64,000 nucleotides of DNA from Anaerolineae bacterium (GTDB taxonomy: Bacteria; Chloroflexota; Anaerolineae; Anaerolineales; UBA4823), in NCBI GenBank assembly GCA_003327455.1, contig QOQU01000010.1, positions 62,001 to 126,000 on the forward strand, given 5' to 3'. A model generated the notes under the pieces. That model was not told the DNA's origin. It did not search any database and saw only the letters and a list, made by a program, of their open reading frames with translations. A program made the position numbers and the translations under genes. Shown here one piece after another: positions 56,290-64,000 of this stretch. The number at the start of each line of letters is the position of its first letter. The stretch's first letter is position 1.

Positions 56290-56791
56290 CCAACTCCATC
56301 TCTGAGTTTTCCCCGTGGGTAGGGGGTTGATGTGCGGGCTGCGGAGTTGCACCGCTGGGATGGCTTCTGCGTGATTGGATCCTGGCCTCCACCTGTCATC
56401 CACACAGGCCTCGACTCATCTGTCACGCAGCATCGCCAGTCACTTGACTGCTTGCCCGCAAGACTCGTGCGTGGTATTGAGTGCGCACTCCTCGCTTGAC
56501 CTGCTACCCTACACCGGCCACCCGTGCCACCTTGCCGTCACTGTCCATCCTCGCATCCGCCACGAGATCGGACGGGGGCTTCTCTCACCTGTCGGATTTT
56601 GAGGGCGGCTACCCCCGCTCATCGCATTCACGGGCAAGGTAGTGCTAGGTTGATCCACCACCTAGCAGTTCGTCTGTCCGAGTTGTCAAGCGTCTTTCCG
56701 CTTTGCCACCTGCTTGTGCGTCGCCCCAGCGCAAGTACGGCTCTTTAGGGGACTTCCTCGCCTTCGCTATTCGCACACAACGCAGGGTAGT

Positions 56792-57028
56792 TGGGCGGGC
56801 AGGAGTCGAACCTGCAAGGCGGACACCGAGACACTAGCGACTTGGTAAGCAGGACGGAGCTTACCAAGTAGGACACCACACGTACTCGTTATGCTTGCAG
56901 GTTTCCCCACTCCGCCAAGCGGGGATTGACCACGAGCTTTACACGCCGTCCCTCATCCTGTCCCGTGGGCTTGCCCACCAGACTAGGTGACTCAGTGGCG
57001 TGTCTCCCACTACCACGCCGACCGCCCA
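56792..57028 (-). ncRNA. Possible structured RNA with tRNA-like closing arms
   Basis: On the minus strand TGGGCGG (57028-57022) can pair with CCGCCCA (56798-56792), next to a standard T-arm GCAGG TTCGACT CCTGC (56799-56815) and a D-arm-like GGCGTG/CACGCC hairpin near 57000. About 140 nt lie between with an 11-bp hairpin and a segment complementary to the T-arm (AACCTGCAAG/CTTGCAGGTT). No anticodon arm or tmRNA tag is seen. It may instead be a tRNA remnant. Confidence 0.35.
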
Positions 57029-57036
57029 AAACAAAA

Positions 57037-57068
57037 CACCCCTTGCCCAAGGGAGATTGGGCAGGGGG
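57037..57068 (-). terminator. Minus-strand terminator
   Basis: GCACCCCCTGCCCAA TCTCCC TTGGGCAAGGGGTG with TTTTGTTTT behind it on the minus strand. It would end transcripts coming from the 57306 gene. Confidence 0.65.
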
Positions 57069-57074
57069 TGCTGG

Positions 57075-57171
57075 TTGCATTGGGGGGTAAAACGTGCTAT
57101 ACTCTCACTTGCAAGCAGCTATCACCTGCTTGCTTCGCCCCTCTTGGGCGCACAACGCCCCGAGGGGCGTT
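57075..57171 (+). ncRNA. Candidate small RNA with its own promoter
   Basis: -35 TTGCAT (57075-57080), 17-base spacer, -10 TATACT (57098-57103). From about 57110 two hairpins follow: GCAAGCAG CTATCAC CTGCTTGC and AACGCCCC GA GGGGCGTT. No open frame. There is no T-run, so the 3' end is unclear. Confidence 0.45.
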
Positions 57172-57225
57172 ATATTCATTGCGGGGATGATTAGGTTGGA
57201 AAAGTGCTGGAGCAAAGATAACACA

Positions 57226-57253
57226 CTTATCCATCTTTGTCAAGATGGATAAG
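57226..57253. repeat. 12-bp perfect inverted repeat
   Basis: CTTATCCATCTT TGTC AAGATGGATAAG, in AT-rich DNA between the element-like region and the 57306 gene. It could be an operator, a terminator or part of an attachment site. Confidence 0.5.
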
Positions 57254-57305
57254 TAAAATTAATAAAAAGAGCTGATTAACAGCTCAATGAATTTATCGAA
57301 TCACC

Positions 57306-57800
57306 TTATGATAAGGATTGCTGACTTCGTTTTTGTTTATAAGGGGTACCGTCCTGATTGAATAGCTTTCGGCCCTTAATTCCCTTTTTATGGTAAATTT
57401 CGGCACTATAAGCAACATCGGCTTTATCAATCAAGACTTTTTGTCCTTTCCGCCCCAATTGGGTAATAACCCCGGTTTCCATCCAACGGTAAATTGTCAC
57501 GTAAGGGACTTTAAACTCTTTTGCAGCTTCATTGATGCCTATGCCAGTTCCCTTAAAGTGAGCATGCTTTTGATACTCCGGTAAGTCCTCTTTGCGGAGA
57601 CCTTTTACTTCAATTGCTTCATTGCGTACTTCTTCTTCGCTCACAAGCACCTCATTGCTTTCAGGAATGATACCAGCGCGTATTTTACCCGTCTCAATGA
57701 GCAGGCGCAAGTGATCTTCTTCAAGCCCGTATTTTTGAGCTGCTTCCGAAAGGGAGAGAAAAGTTGGAAGTGCGACCATAGACAACTTCTTTATAAGCAT
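57306..57800 (-). CDS. Tandem MerR/excisionase-type HTH protein
   Basis: 164 residues. Two helix-turn-helix units: residues about 15-60 (LSLSEAAQKYGLEEDHLRLLIETGKI) and 85-125 (IGINEAAKEFKVPYVTIYRWMETGVI), as in excisionase or MerR-like DNA-binding proteins. A basic tail follows. It could be the excisionase (Xis) of the element or a chromosomal regulator. The start (57800 or the ATG at 57779) is uncertain because neither has a clear ribosome site. Confidence 0.65.
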   Translation of the reverse strand: MLIKKLSMVALPTFLSLSEAAQKYGLEEDHLRLLIETGKIRAGIIPESNEVLVSEEEVRNEAIEVKGLRKEDLPEYQKHAHFKGTGIGINEAAKEFKVPYVTIYRWMETGVITQLGRKGQKVLIDKADVAYSAEIYHKKGIKGRKLFNQDGTPYKQKRSQQSLS

Positions 57801-57853
57801 TCAATATCAGTTGTAAATATCCGACGCCACTATCCCAAGCTGCTATAACTAGG

Positions 57854-57924
57854 AGGCGACGACGGGATTTGAACCCGTGATCAGGGTTTTGCAGACCCTT
57901 GCCTTACCACTTGGCCACGTCGCC
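57854..57924 (-). tRNA. tRNA-Cys (GCA)
   Basis: Cloverleaf on the minus strand: acceptor GGCGACG/CGTCGCC, anticodon loop CTGCAAA (GCA), T-loop TTCAAAT, discriminator U as typical for tRNA-Cys. CCA is not encoded. Confidence 0.95.
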
Positions 57925-57938
57925 ATGCTGACAAAAAG

Positions 57939-58011
<73 letters not shown>

Positions 58012-58035
58012 ATCTTCGACCTCCAGGGCCGACAA

Positions 58036-58108
58036 TGCCGAGAGCCAGAATCGAACTGGCGACACCATGATTTTCAGTCATGTGCTCTACCAACTGAGCT
58101 ATCTCGGC
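58036..58108 (-). tRNA. tRNA-Phe (GAA)
   Basis: Acceptor GCCGAGA/TCTCGGC, anticodon loop CTGAAAA (GAA), T-loop TTCGATT, discriminator A. It closes the three-tRNA cluster. Confidence 0.95.
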
Positions 58109-58202
58109 CGACCAGTATCTGTGTTCTTGCACCTATATTTTACCCATGCTTTTGGGGATTGTCTAGGGTATTTTTTCCAAACCATCCCGCTTTCAAATGA
58201 TG

Positions 58203-58208
58203 TATAAT
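58203..58208 (+). promoter_or_regulatory. Promoter -10 for the MBL-fold gene
   Basis: TATAAT with TG in front lies 21 bases before the ATG at 58230. No strong -35. Confidence 0.5.
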
Positions 58209-58229
58209 CCACCCAACGGAGAAATCTGC

Positions 58230-58886
58230 ATGGAAATCGTCTGGTTTGGTTTATCTTGTTTCCGCCTGACCGAGCGCGGCATGGCAAGCGTCGTCACCGA
58301 CCCCTATGACCATCAGGTAGTCGGCTACGAACCTTTGAAGCTCAAAGCCGATATCGTCACCATCAGCCACGAAGCGCCAGGTCACGCCAATTTCAACGCC
58401 GTCAAAGGGCGCTCCCACGTTTTACGCGGGCCGGGTGAATATGAAATCGGCGGCGTATTCATCACCGGCGTTCAAACGAATGGACAGGGAAAACGCGATC
58501 CGAATGAACCTCGCAACACCCTCTACGTTTTTGATTATAATGGAGTCACGGTAGCGCACCTGGGCGATATCCGCCGCGTGCCCAGTCAAACGGAGGTAGA
58601 AGCGCTGGGGAATGTCAACATCGCCCTCGTACCGGTCGGAGGTGGAGGCGGTCTGAGCGCCGCCAAAGCTGCCGAGATCGTCAGCCTGCTTGAACCTGGC
58701 ATCGTAATTCCCATGCACTATCACACGCCAGGTTGTCATCTAAAGCTGGCGCCTTTAAGTAAATTCTTGAAGGAAATGGGTATCAATGAGCTGGAGGAAA
58801 CCGACTTGCTCAAAATCACTCCCTCTGCGATACCTGAAGAAACCAAAGTGATTGCCCTGAAGGTTCAACAGTCACAAAAAGGATAA
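58230..58886 (+). CDS. MBL-fold metallohydrolase-like protein with degenerate metal site
   Basis: 218 residues from the ATG at 58230 (GGAG ahead). Beta-lactamase fold (WFGLSCFRL, VVTDPYD, VFITGVQTN, VAHLGDIRR, IPMHYHTPGC). The usual HxHxDH is here SHEAPGHAN, so only part of the metal site remains, although GD and HYH are kept. This suggests a changed or lost hydrolase activity. UlaG-like family. Confidence 0.75.
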   Translation: MEIVWFGLSCFRLTERGMASVVTDPYDHQVVGYEPLKLKADIVTISHEAPGHANFNAVKGRSHVLRGPGEYEIGGVFITGVQTNGQGKRDPNEPRNTLYVFDYNGVTVAHLGDIRRVPSQTEVEALGNVNIALVPVGGGGGLSAAKAAEIVSLLEPGIVIPMHYHTPGCHLKLAPLSKFLKEMGINELEETDLLKITPSAIPEETKVIALKVQQSQKG

Positions 58887-58890
58887 AGGC

Positions 58891-59193
58891 ATGGCGGTAA
58901 AACTCTTAATGACCTGGGATATCCTTCCCGCAAAAGAGCAAGAATATTTCGAGTTCATGGTACGTGAATTCATCCCCAGCATCGAAAAACTCGGACTCGA
59001 ACCATCCGATGCCTGGTTTACCGTCTATGGTGACCAGCCCCAGATCATGGCTGCCATCCGCAGTTCCACCCTCAGCCGTTTACAACAAGTACTGAACTCC
59101 ACCGATTGGCAACGCCTGACAGAACAACTGTTGGACTACGTTGAAGAACTCAAATTAAAAGTCGTGGAGGATCGACCGGGTTTCCAATTATAG
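58891..59193 (+). CDS. Hypothetical small alpha/beta protein
   Basis: 100 residues. LLMTWDILPAKEQEYFEFMV and STDWQRLTEQLLDYV suggest a dimeric alpha/beta barrel (NIPSNAP- or ABM-like). Four bases after the MBL-fold gene. Function unknown. Confidence 0.6.
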   Translation: MAVKLLMTWDILPAKEQEYFEFMVREFIPSIEKLGLEPSDAWFTVYGDQPQIMAAIRSSTLSRLQQVLNSTDWQRLTEQLLDYVEELKLKVVEDRPGFQL

Positions 59194-59207
59194 AAACCCA
59201 AGCGATC

Positions 59208-60284
59208 ATGGATTCACCGATTGCCCTTGCAATCCTCGACTGGTATGCCAAAAACGCCCGCTCCCTACCCTGGCGCGGGCGTTCTTCCCCTTATGCCGTT
59301 TGGGTCTCCGAAATCATGCTCCAGCAAACCCGGGTGGAAACCGTCATCCCCTACTATGAGCGCTGGATGGAACGCTTCCCCGATCCGCTGAGCCTGGCAA
59401 ATGCTTCCGAAGAGGAAGTTCTGCGCTACTGGGAAGGCTTAGGATACTATGCCCGCGCCAGAAATTTGCATCGCGCCGCGCGGTTGCTTCAGCAGCAATA
59501 TCAAGGCGCTTTGCCTCAGGACCTGAAAGCCCTGCGCAGGCTGCCGGGCATCGGTGATTACACCGCTGCAGCAATTGCTTCCATGGCTTTCGGGCAGGAC
59601 GAACCTACCTTAGACGGCAACATCCGCCGCGTTCTGGCAAGGTTAACTGCCCATCGCATGCCTCTGCGCAACCCGCAGAGCGACCGGGAATTGTTGCAAT
59701 TTGCTCGGGCTCATCTCCCTTCTGGCAGGGCTGGCGCGTTCAATCAGGCGCTCATGGACCTCGGCGCAATGATTTGCACCCCTCGTCAGCCCCGCTGTGA
59801 TCTCTGTCCGCTGGCCGCTCACTGTCAGGCTTTCCAATCCGGGCTTCAATCCGAAATCCCTGTAAACACAGCCAAAAAACTCATCCCCCACTACCTGGTC
59901 ACTGCGGCAGTGATAGCCGAGAACGGCAAGTTTCTCATCACCCAACGCCCTCGCCAGGGCTTGCTGGGTGGAATGTGGGAATTTCCCGGCGGCAAATGTC
60001 AGGAGGGCGAGAGCCTGGAAGCCTGCCTGAAGCGCGAAATTCAGGAGGAGCTTGCCCTGGAGATTGAAGTCGGTCAATCCCTTGGGGTCTATCGTCACGC
60101 CTACACCCATTACCGCCTGACCCTGTATGCCTACCGCTGTACGATTTGCGGCGGCAATCAACCCGTGCCGATGCAGGGTCAGGCATTTCAATGGGTAGAG
60201 CGGCAACAACTGCCTCTCTTTCCAATGGGCAAAATTGACCGCCAGATCGCTCGTCAACTCCTCCAGGAGGAAGTCGAACCATGA
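59208..60284 (+). CDS. mutY: A/G-specific adenine glycosylase with Nudix tail
   Basis: 358 residues. HhH-GPD core: LPWRG start, EIMLQQTRVETVIPYYERW, helix-hairpin-helix LPGIGDYTAAAIAS and catalytic Asp in LDGNIRRVLARL. Iron-sulfur cluster CTPRQPRCDLCPLAAHC (Cx6Cx2Cx5C). The C-terminal part is Nudix-like (GGKCQEGESLEACLKREIQEEL). It removes adenine paired with 8-oxoguanine. Overlaps the next gene as ATGA. Confidence 0.95.
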   Translation: MDSPIALAILDWYAKNARSLPWRGRSSPYAVWVSEIMLQQTRVETVIPYYERWMERFPDPLSLANASEEEVLRYWEGLGYYARARNLHRAARLLQQQYQGALPQDLKALRRLPGIGDYTAAAIASMAFGQDEPTLDGNIRRVLARLTAHRMPLRNPQSDRELLQFARAHLPSGRAGAFNQALMDLGAMICTPRQPRCDLCPLAAHCQAFQSGLQSEIPVNTAKKLIPHYLVTAAVIAENGKFLITQRPRQGLLGGMWEFPGGKCQEGESLEACLKREIQEELALEIEVGQSLGVYRHAYTHYRLTLYAYRCTICGGNQPVPMQGQAFQWVERQQLPLFPMGKIDRQIARQLLQEEVEP

Positions 60285-61357
60285 TCCTGGTGGATGCCCA
60301 TGAAGACCTGGCATGGAACATGCTGACATTTCAACGCGATTACAGCCGTTCTGCGGCTGAAATTCGCCAATCGGAAGCCGGAAGCGCTATCTGGCAATGG
60401 AATGGGGATACCCTCCTGGGGTGGGAAGAATATCAGCGCGGACAGGTCATGCTGATTTTTTCCACGCTGTTCGCCGCACCCGTACGTAAAAAGCTGGGCG
60501 ACTGGGATACGCAATGTTATACCGACAGTCGCCAGGCGAAAAAGCTCTACCGCGCCCAGGTCGAAGCCTATCTTTCCCTGGTCGAACAAAATCCTCAGAA
60601 GTTCACCCTGATACAAACTAGAAACGACCTGCAAAACCTGCAAAACGAATGGCAACAGGCGAAGGATTCCCATCCTGTCGGACTGCTGATGTTGATGGAA
60701 GGTGCTGAAGCCATTGAACATCCTGAAGAGGTGGAAACCTGGTGGAATTCAGGCGTTCGCATTCTCGGTCCAGCCTGGGCAGGCAATGCCTTCTGCGGTG
60801 GAACGAATGAACCCGGTCGGTTGACAAAGCTGGGTGAGCAACTTTTAGAGAGCATGGCAAATGTCGGTTTTGCTCTTGACCTGAGTCACATGGATGAGCC
60901 AGCGGCTCTTCAGGCGCTCGATTTCTATGAAGGAATTGTCATCGCCACCCATGCCAATGCCAAAGCCCTGCTCAGAGGGATCGAAAGCAATCGCCATCTC
61001 TCCGATCGCCTCATTCACAGGCTGATCGAGCGCGACGGGGTCATCGGCGTGATCCCATACAATGCCTTCTTGAAAGCAGGCTGGCGTGAGGGTGAACCAC
61101 GCGAGGAGGTTACCCTGCTCGATCTGGTTGCTCACATTGACCATATCTGTCAATTAGCCGGTGATTCTCAGCATGTGGGTATTGGCAGTGATTTTGATGG
61201 CGGTTTTGGCTGGCAATCGGTTCCAGTTGAAATCAACACCATCGCCGACCTGCAAAAAATCGTCCCCCTTCTATCTGAACGCGGCTACGCAACTCAGGAC
61301 ATCACCAACATCTTTCATGGCAACTGGTTGCGCTGTTGCAATCGTTTTTTACCATAG
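60281..61357 (+). CDS. Membrane dipeptidase (peptidase M19)
   Basis: 358 residues. VDAHEDLAWN (metal ligands His and Asp), the bridging-acid region near residue 150, LSHMDEPA and ATHANAKALL, and GSDFDGGFGW are the M19 renal dipeptidase motifs. Translation is coupled to mutY by ATGA. It hydrolyses dipeptides in the cytoplasm. Confidence 0.85.
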   Translation: MILVDAHEDLAWNMLTFQRDYSRSAAEIRQSEAGSAIWQWNGDTLLGWEEYQRGQVMLIFSTLFAAPVRKKLGDWDTQCYTDSRQAKKLYRAQVEAYLSLVEQNPQKFTLIQTRNDLQNLQNEWQQAKDSHPVGLLMLMEGAEAIEHPEEVETWWNSGVRILGPAWAGNAFCGGTNEPGRLTKLGEQLLESMANVGFALDLSHMDEPAALQALDFYEGIVIATHANAKALLRGIESNRHLSDRLIHRLIERDGVIGVIPYNAFLKAGWREGEPREEVTLLDLVAHIDHICQLAGDSQHVGIGSDFDGGFGWQSVPVEINTIADLQKIVPLLSERGYATQDITNIFHGNWLRCCNRFLP

Positions 61358-61373
61358 AAAGGGTTCTGTATTC

Positions 61374-61844
61374 ATGACCATGGAGACAAAACAGAGAGTC
61401 CGAAATCGTACGAAAAGTGGCTTGTGGGTTCTATTCATTGGATTTTTGCTCTTTTTAATCGGCATTCGACCGGCAATGTTTGGTCTGGATCGCAGTCCGG
61501 TAATCGGCTTCGTGCAAATTGCGGTTTTCCTGATCGGGCTGGCTGTAATGTGTGGAGGAGGCTATCTTGTCTTGAATGCCCTTTGGAACGGTAGAGAGAA
61601 GAGTATTCTTGCCGATATTGGCTTTCGATTGGTGGCAACCGGGTATCTGATTGCGGCGATGAGCGGCATGGCAGATGTCTTTGGCATCGGCTCACACCGC
61701 TTTCCCAAAGTGCCGTACTTTGGCGCGGTGCAGGCAACGGGCGTGATCAGCGGACAACTGCTCATCGTCCTGGGATTTTTGATGACGATACCGCTTCCTT
61801 ATCGTCATCCAAAGCCGTTGATAAAGCCTAAGAGCTCTCCTTAG
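61374..61844 (+). CDS. Hypothetical four-helix membrane protein
   Basis: 156 residues (ATG at 61374; 61380 also possible). About four membrane segments (LWVLFIGFLLFLIGI, FVQIAVFLIGLAVMCGGGYLV and others). Soluble tail is basic. Not recognised. Convergent with the following reductase gene. Confidence 0.6.
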   Translation: MTMETKQRVRNRTKSGLWVLFIGFLLFLIGIRPAMFGLDRSPVIGFVQIAVFLIGLAVMCGGGYLVLNALWNGREKSILADIGFRLVATGYLIAAMSGMADVFGIGSHRFPKVPYFGAVQATGVISGQLLIVLGFLMTIPLPYRHPKPLIKPKSSP

Positions 61845-61857
61845 AGAGCAAGGCGGA

Positions 61858-63234
61858 TCAGGGTGCGGCTGCCTCCAGCAAGCCCATCACCTGCAACATT
61901 TCTTCATTGGTGGCAAACTTAAAATCTTCAACACCCAATTCGGCCGCTTTCGCCCGTTCAGCAGCAGTGAGCAGAGGAAGATGTTCCTGGGTCACAACTG
62001 GTTTGGTAAGCTCACCCAGGCGTTCTCTGACCAGGCGCAGGATCTCGTCCGAGTGGGCTTTTGGTTTGACGGTTTGAAGGTATTGCATCACCGCCCGTGC
62101 GCAGCGTTCCCCATCCTTACGCGCCACCCCCACCAGACCACTGCTTGCCTCGCGTGACCACCCGGCTACAAACACTCCCTGGATGGACTTGCCCGCTTCG
62201 GGGTCATAGGCCTCATAGGAGATTTCATCAACGGGGAATTGCGGGTTGGGGCTTTTGACAAACTCATTCCACTGCACCGGTAACCCAAAATCGTCATCAA
62301 CCTTATCTCCAATACAGAAAATCACCGTATCCACATAGAGATTGCGCCGGGAACCCAAAAGCTTTGCCCGCGTATCGTCCTTGACCCGCACCAGCGTTGT
62401 ATCCTCGATCTCTAAGCCCGTTACGTATCCTTTATCTTCACCGAGAATGCGCGTCGGGGCAGCCAGAAAGTCGAAGCGGAAACGGGTGCGCGAAACCGCT
62501 GGTACCGCCTTGGGTAAAGCGGCTAAAATGTTTGCTCTTGCCTCATCCGGATCCTGTCCGATCGCCAGCATAATTGGCTTGGCGCGGCGGATCTCCTCAT
62601 CCAGGGCATCCAAATCCAGATTGGCAATAACGTATTCCATTTCTTTCTTATCGAATTTGACTTCCGCCGGACCGCGCCGCGCAACCGCAATCACTTCATC
62701 GACCTTTTTTTCGCGAATACAATAGCGGGCGATATCCATCATGACATTTCCAACCCCAACAATGGCAACCCGCCGCCCGATGAAGATCTCTTTCTGACTA
62801 TAAGGTGGTAATTTATTGTAATGATAAACAATGTCTTTGGCGTGGTAAACCCCCTTGGGGATCGACTCGCCGGGAATCCCCAACCACTTCGTCCCCTGTG
62901 CTCCGGCGGTGACCACAATGGCATCAACCCCCAGTGCCTGTAAGTCATCCAGGGTCAGATCGCCTTTTCTGCCGATAACCACATTGCCAAAGTAGTGGAC
63001 GGTGGGCATTTCCAGAATTTGCTGAAACTGCTTGCGCAATCCTTCTTTCATTTTGACTTTGTCAGGGTAAATGCCGTACTCTGCCAGCCCACCCGGCTTA
63101 ATATCTCGGTTAAACAGGAGCACTTTTGCCCCACTTTCAGCCAACTGACGACTGGCAAACAGGCCAGCCGGGCCAGCTCCAACCACCGCTATGGTAAATT
63201 GTTCAAGAGATTGTCCTTCCACGCGCTCCTCCAT
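61858..63234 (-). CDS. FAD/NADPH-dependent ferredoxin reductase-like oxidoreductase
   Basis: 458 residues. N-terminal Rossmann FAD motif VVGAGPAGLFASRQL, then an NADPH site VAIVGVGNVMMDIARYC and ARRGPAEVKFDKKEME, FVAGWSREASSGLVG for the FAD C-terminal contact. This pattern is adrenodoxin reductase/FprA-like; glutamate synthase small subunit is the other possibility. The C-terminal extension (TAAERAKAAELG) is unusual. Confidence 0.8.
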   Translation of the reverse strand: MEERVEGQSLEQFTIAVVGAGPAGLFASRQLAESGAKVLLFNRDIKPGGLAEYGIYPDKVKMKEGLRKQFQQILEMPTVHYFGNVVIGRKGDLTLDDLQALGVDAIVVTAGAQGTKWLGIPGESIPKGVYHAKDIVYHYNKLPPYSQKEIFIGRRVAIVGVGNVMMDIARYCIREKKVDEVIAVARRGPAEVKFDKKEMEYVIANLDLDALDEEIRRAKPIMLAIGQDPDEARANILAALPKAVPAVSRTRFRFDFLAAPTRILGEDKGYVTGLEIEDTTLVRVKDDTRAKLLGSRRNLYVDTVIFCIGDKVDDDFGLPVQWNEFVKSPNPQFPVDEISYEAYDPEAGKSIQGVFVAGWSREASSGLVGVARKDGERCARAVMQYLQTVKPKAHSDEILRLVRERLGELTKPVVTQEHLPLLTAAERAKAAELGVEDFKFATNEEMLQVMGLLEAAAP

Positions 63235-63526
63235 TGGCTTTTGAGATGATGCTCAGTACTGTTTGGGTAACTTTCCTTTGAGCAGGAACCTTACAACCCA
63301 CCGGGGATATACAATCAAGGGAAGTATACTGGTTAGCACCTTGTTTCGACTTCTGAGATGGTAGCTTCAAGTTCGTCTTCTTTCTTCCACAAGAATCTAA
63401 AACAATTATACCTTTTGTGATTATATACAGACGTGAAACAAATCACAAGTGGAAAGCTCATAATTGTTGCTGATAAATATCCTCTCATGGTATTATTCAT
63501 TGTCATTTGCTACAAGTGGAGCCTGT

Positions 63527-64000
63527 ATGTCGGATTCAATCACAAAACTCACCCTATCAAATGGTTTATTGGTGCTTCTCAAAGAAATTCACACTGCCCC
63601 GATCATCAGCCATTGGATCTGGTATCGGGTTGGCTCGCGTGATGAACCGTGCGGCAAAACCGGCATCGCACATTGGATCGAACACATGCTTTTCAAAGGG
63701 ACGCCACGCTATCCGGCTTCTGTGCTCGATAAAGCCATTTCACGCGAGGGCGGCTCATGGAACGCTATGACCTATCTTGACTGGACAACCTGTTTTGAGA
63801 CCATGCCGGCTGATAAAATAGACCTCGCCCTCAGCCTGGAAGCTGACCGCATGGTCAACTGTCTCTTCGACCCTCAGGAAGTGGAGTCGGAAAGGACAGT
63901 AATCATATCCGAACGGCAAGGTAACGAAAACGAACCGCTCTTTCGCCTTAGCGAAGAGGTTCAGGCAGCCGCGTTTCGCGTTCATCCCTACCATCACGAG
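63527..64000 (+). CDS. M16 peptidase (insulinase family), 3' partial
   Basis: The frame runs 158 codons from the ATG at 63527 to the window end with no stop. The zinc motif HWIEH (HxxEH) is at residues 58-62 followed by MLFKGT, the M16 inverted zinc signature, then a Glu-rich helix ([12 protein letters not shown]) where the third ligand Glu is expected. AGTGGAG precedes the start. The gene continues past the window. Confidence 0.85.
   Translation, partial: MSDSITKLTLSNGLLVLLKEIHTAPIISHWIWYRVGSRDEPCGKTGIAHWIEHMLFKGTPRYPASVLDKAISREGGSWNAMTYLDWTTCFETMPADKIDLALSLEADRMVNCLFDPQEVESERTVIISERQGNENEPLFRLSEEVQAAAFRVHPYHHE

Larger units (their letters stand above)
56290..57305. other. Gene-free structured stretch of about 1 kb
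   Basis: No supported protein gene. Contents: a T-loop hairpin at 56341-56355 (GCGG TGCAACT CCGC), CTGCTAGGT/ACCTAGCA near 56650-56675, the perfect hairpin ACTTGGTAAGC ... GCTTACCAAGT at 56840-56869, a tRNA-like T-arm (56799-56815), a minus-strand terminator (57037-57068), a plus-strand promoter with two hairpins (57075-57171) and a 12-bp inverted repeat (57226-57253). Confidence 0.55.

Noticed and set aside
56792-57028. A tmRNA gene
   Set aside because: Too short, with no tag frame ending in an Ala-Ala-stop and no tmRNA-like 5' sequence.

Overview
The window looks like part of a Chloroflexota (probably Anaerolineae) chromosome carrying a large mobile element. This is inferred from the gene set and is not proven. 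The clues are a Tad pilus locus with no outer-membrane secretin (expected in a one-membrane cell), secreted proteins with TPTPT stalks and a YLPLVVK-type tail, ATAQA-rich lipoproteins, and palindromic CCCTCTCCC/GGGAGAGGG repeats spread inside coding sequence.

Layout. (1) 2-11458, plus strand: a coupled three-gene DISARM-like restriction locus made of a helicase with DUF1998 and a nuclease-like tail (cut by the window edge), an SNF2 helicase and a very long Eco57I-type methylase. The methylase is interrupted in frame by palindromic repeats and a DUF559 nuclease domain. (2) 11462-15997: AT-rich small genes, including HEPN-like proteins, a self-regulated XRE-ImmA/IrrE plus PIN-domain pair, and a YjzC-like small protein. 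(3) 16148-20600, minus strand: a block resembling a plasmid leading region, with a SWIM-finger protein, RadC, a Rad52-type annealase, an ArdC-like antirestriction protein and small proteins. Most are preceded by long structured leaders of a common design. (4) 21188-24552, plus strand: Flp-like pilin, TadE/TadG-like minor pilins, small membrane proteins and an HTH/nuclease-like protein. (5) 24716-43872, minus strand: a long Tad operon (prepilin peptidase, amidase, methyltransferase, TadC, TadB, two beta-helix adhesins, an Ig-like adhesin, TadA, TadZ/CpaE, CpaB, Cys-rich small proteins, a VirB4/HerA-like ATPase with a Ser/Gly/His-rich insert, membrane and lipoproteins). Operons 4 and 5 converge and start from near-identical promoter-leader modules. 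(6) 44012-56289, minus strand: plasmid-type maintenance genes (RNase HI, glycosyltransferase, tyrosine recombinase, VRR-NUC nuclease, DnaC-like loader, two related initiator-like HTH proteins, 12-bp iterons, ParA with a partner, SSB, many small proteins). (7) 56290-57305: about 1 kb without a convincing gene, rich in RNA-like structure. (8) 57306-64000: an HTH gene, tRNA-Cys, tRNA-Gly and tRNA-Phe, then ordinary chromosomal genes (MBL-fold protein, MutY, dipeptidase, flavoprotein reductase, the start of an M16 peptidase).

How it may work together. Regions 3-6 read as one integrative or plasmid-like element: replication (iterons, initiators, loader, SSB), partition (ParA), recombination, early-entry genes (ArdC, Rad52, RadC) and a cell-surface apparatus. 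The most interesting reading is that the Tad pilus plus VirB4-like ATPase is the element's attachment or DNA-transfer machine. No classical relaxase or TraG-type coupling protein was recognised, and the element ends were not found.
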